64,000 nucleotides of DNA from Chitinophaga rupis (GTDB lineage: Bacteria; Bacteroidota; Bacteroidia; Chitinophagales; Chitinophagaceae). The stretch covers positions 124,001-188,000 of the forward strand of contig NZ_FOBB01000001.1 in assembly GCF_900109685.1 (NCBI RefSeq). The letters run 5' to 3'. Shown here piece by piece: positions 62,515 to 64,000 of the stretch. The notes beneath the pieces are model-generated. The model was not told where the DNA came from and searched no databases. It saw only the letters and a list, made by a program, of their open reading frames with translations. The number at the start of each line of letters is the position of its first letter. Position 1 is the stretch's first letter. The position numbers were made by a program, and so were the translations under genes.

Positions 62515-62548
62515 TAACTATCCAAACCGATAGGTTAAAAATTGCAGT

Positions 62549-62929
62549 ATGAAAACAGAATGTATTGGCGATTATGTAAAGCTGAAAGGGAAAATTTATC
62601 CCTGTACAGTTAGCCTTACGATGGATCTGGTGGGTGGAAAATGGAAAGCGATCATTCTTTACCATTTAAAAGACGAAGCAAAAAGATATAACGAACTCCG
62701 CAAAGAAATGCCGTCTGTTACTGAAATGACGCTGAGCCTGCAGTTAAAGCAATTGGAGAAAGACGGTTTGGTGTCAAGAAAAGTTTATGGGAAGAAACCA
62801 CCTATCAAAGTCATCTATGGCTTAACTGATTTTGGCAAAACTTTCGTACCGGTTCTGGAAGCGATCACCGCGTGGGGCAACCAGGTTGTAAGGGAGAAAG
62901 GTGAGTTTGTTTCTGTTGGACAGCAATAA
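62549..62929 (+). CDS. HxlR family transcriptional regulator
   Basis: 126 residues with the full HxlR winged helix: PCTVSLTMDLVGGKWKAIIL (~18-37), RYNELRKEMPSVTEMTLSLQ, LKQLEKDGLVSRKVYGKKPP, YGLTDFGKTFVPVLEAI. One cysteine at residue 18, placed where thiol- or quinone-sensing members carry theirs, and another at residue 5. It should bind the shared promoter and repress itself and the NmrA gene, released by an electrophile or oxidant. The inducer is inferred from family members. Confidence 0.92.
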   Translation: MKTECIGDYVKLKGKIYPCTVSLTMDLVGGKWKAIILYHLKDEAKRYNELRKEMPSVTEMTLSLQLKQLEKDGLVSRKVYGKKPPIKVIYGLTDFGKTFVPVLEAITAWGNQVVREKGEFVSVGQQ

Positions 62930-62950
62930 GTGGATCAATTGTTAGCGCAA

Positions 62951-62984
62951 AAAGGGTTTCAGTTTGTTCAAACTGAAACCCTTT
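62951..62984. terminator. Bidirectional terminator
   Basis: AAAGGGTTTCAGTTT (62951-62965), loop GTTC minus one base, AAACTGAAACCCTTT (62970-62984): a perfect 15-bp stem between convergent HxlR and GH28 genes. Confidence 0.85.
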
Positions 62985-63003
62985 AAATTTATAAAGCTTA
63001 AGG

Positions 63004-64000
63004 CTACAATACCATCTTTTCCGAACTATCCAGCGTAGTATCTTTAATCCCTTTACTCCGGTAAATATTAAATTGCTGCACCTCCTTTAAACTGATAAGC
63101 GCTGCTGCCGGCATCTTTTGCGCATCAACCTGATACATGGATACATCTGCTACATGATCCAGCATAAAAGCCGGGCGCAGCTCGTCTTTCATGAAGCTCA
63201 CCTTTACATCATGTACGCTTAGTCCTTTTACATGACGGAAAAAAAAGCCGTAAGCCGGCATCAGGCCAAAGCGATAAGGCTCCGGATAATCTTTTTCAAA
63301 TTCAGGCACTTCCCGGCCGGCCATTTCCTGTGTACCACCGCCTTTATAATAGATGCTGATATTGCTCATTTGCAGGTCTTCAATGGCATGCCCCGGAATG
63401 CCGCTGATAATGGAGCCATAACGGGCATCTGCATTGTACACTACTATATTGCTAAGGATGATGCGGCGGCAGGCCCCCACTGCAAGGGTATCCGGGCCGC
63501 GCATTCTTGCACCCAGGCGAATAAAGATGGGCGCATTTACAATATCCCGCATGGTGATGTTGGTGATCGTTACATCTTCCAGCAAGCCACCATCCACTGT
63601 TTCCAGCGCAAGCCCGCGGGAATAATCAAAAATGCAGTTGGAGATGGTTACATTCTTAAATCCCCCGTTTGATTCTGTTCCCATTTTTATGCGGCCGGTG
63701 GTCGTGTTATCCGAATACTTTTTATACTCCCTTTTAAAAGTGCCATCCAGCAGCGTGCCTTCATCATACCCGCTTACCTGGCAATTGGTAATGGTTACGT
63801 TTTCCGTAGCCTTTGCATAGCCCAGCGCAAAAGAGCTTTTCAAACAAATGCCATCATCAAAAGGAGAGTTTACCGTACAATCGGAGATGCGTACATTCTT
63901 GCAGCAGTCTATATCAAATCCATCCCGGTCGGTATCTACTTTCAGGCCGCGTATGTTCAGGTTATCCACGCCGGTGGCCAGCAAGGCAAAATGCCCGCCA
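63004..64000 (-). CDS. Glycoside hydrolase family 28 (polygalacturonase-like), 5' part outside window
   Basis: About 332 residues visible; the frame is open to position 64000, where it reads GGHFALLATGVDN, so the N-terminus lies beyond the edge. The right-handed beta-helix shows repeated VTITNC/VTISNC turns. Catalytic blocks DTDRDGFDID and NSPFDDGICLKSS hold the Asp triad, and GRIKMGTESNGG is the later family block. It should hydrolyse pectin- or rhamnogalacturonan-like chains. The start and signal peptide cannot be seen. Confidence 0.9.
   Translation of the reverse strand, partial: GGHFALLATGVDNLNIRGLKVDTDRDGFDIDCCKNVRISDCTVNSPFDDGICLKSSFALGYAKATENVTITNCQVSGYDEGTLLDGTFKREYKKYSDNTTTGRIKMGTESNGGFKNVTISNCIFDYSRGLALETVDGGLLEDVTITNITMRDIVNAPIFIRLGARMRGPDTLAVGACRRIILSNIVVYNADARYGSIISGIPGHAIEDLQMSNISIYYKGGGTQEMAGREVPEFEKDYPEPYRFGLMPAYGFFFRHVKGLSVHDVKVSFMKDELRPAFMLDHVADVSMYQVDAQKMPAAALISLKEVQQFNIYRSKGIKDTTLDSSEKMVL

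Overview
The window reads as chromosome of a free-living Bacteroidota, most likely a Chitinophagaceae member close to Chitinophaga. This is inferred from two SusC/SusD pairs, an ECF sigma/FecR pair feeding a SusC with an STN domain, type IX secretion sorting domains on secreted proteins, -33/-7 promoters of the TTG-N19/20-TAnnTTTG type, and a chitinase plus hexosaminidase. No rRNA, CRISPR array, complete insertion sequence or integrase was found.

Layout. 1-12.2 kb: an EF-G-like GTPase running off the left edge, an ABC exporter, a DUF983 protein between two hairpin-rich spacers, a GH20 hexosaminidase, a probable metal-uptake operon (small His/Cys protein plus TonB receptor), and a DUF1800/DUF1501 secreted pair. 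12.2-20.4 kb: a possible structured RNA, an S24-type regulator with a palindromic operator candidate, a DinB-like protein, two large FtsX/MacB-type permeases and a thiolase. 20.4-23.7 kb: tRNA-Lys(CTT), a 1.8-kb islet carrying an ECF sigma/membrane-protein pair and bounded by a 15-bp copy of the tRNA 3' end, then decayed gene fragments and a lipoprotein.

23.9-33.6 kb is a polysaccharide-utilisation locus (PUL) read rightward: ECF sigma, FecR, SusC, SusD, a DUF3472-like lipoprotein and a GH109-like enzyme. Facing it are a GH2 enzyme and an MBL hydrolase with its own AraC regulator. 37.6-46.7 kb is a second PUL read leftward (SusC, SusD, GH31) with a divergent membrane-bound DUF6377-like regulator. 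KatG follows.

49.4-56.0 kb is the most unusual part: a peptide-export cluster. It has a double-glycine precursor with six cysteines in its core, a protein with a glycosyltransferase-like DGD motif, a VKOR-thioredoxin fusion carrying a dead C39-like domain, a C39 peptidase ABC exporter and a very short HlyD-like adaptor. Together they suggest a disulfide-stabilised, possibly glycosylated secreted peptide, comparable in logic to Gram-positive glycocins but built from Bacteroidota parts.

56-64 kb: a GH65 enzyme, a multidomain GH18 chitinase, a DUF3667 membrane protein, an NmrA/HxlR pair with interlocked divergent promoters, and the 3' part of a GH28 gene running off the right edge.
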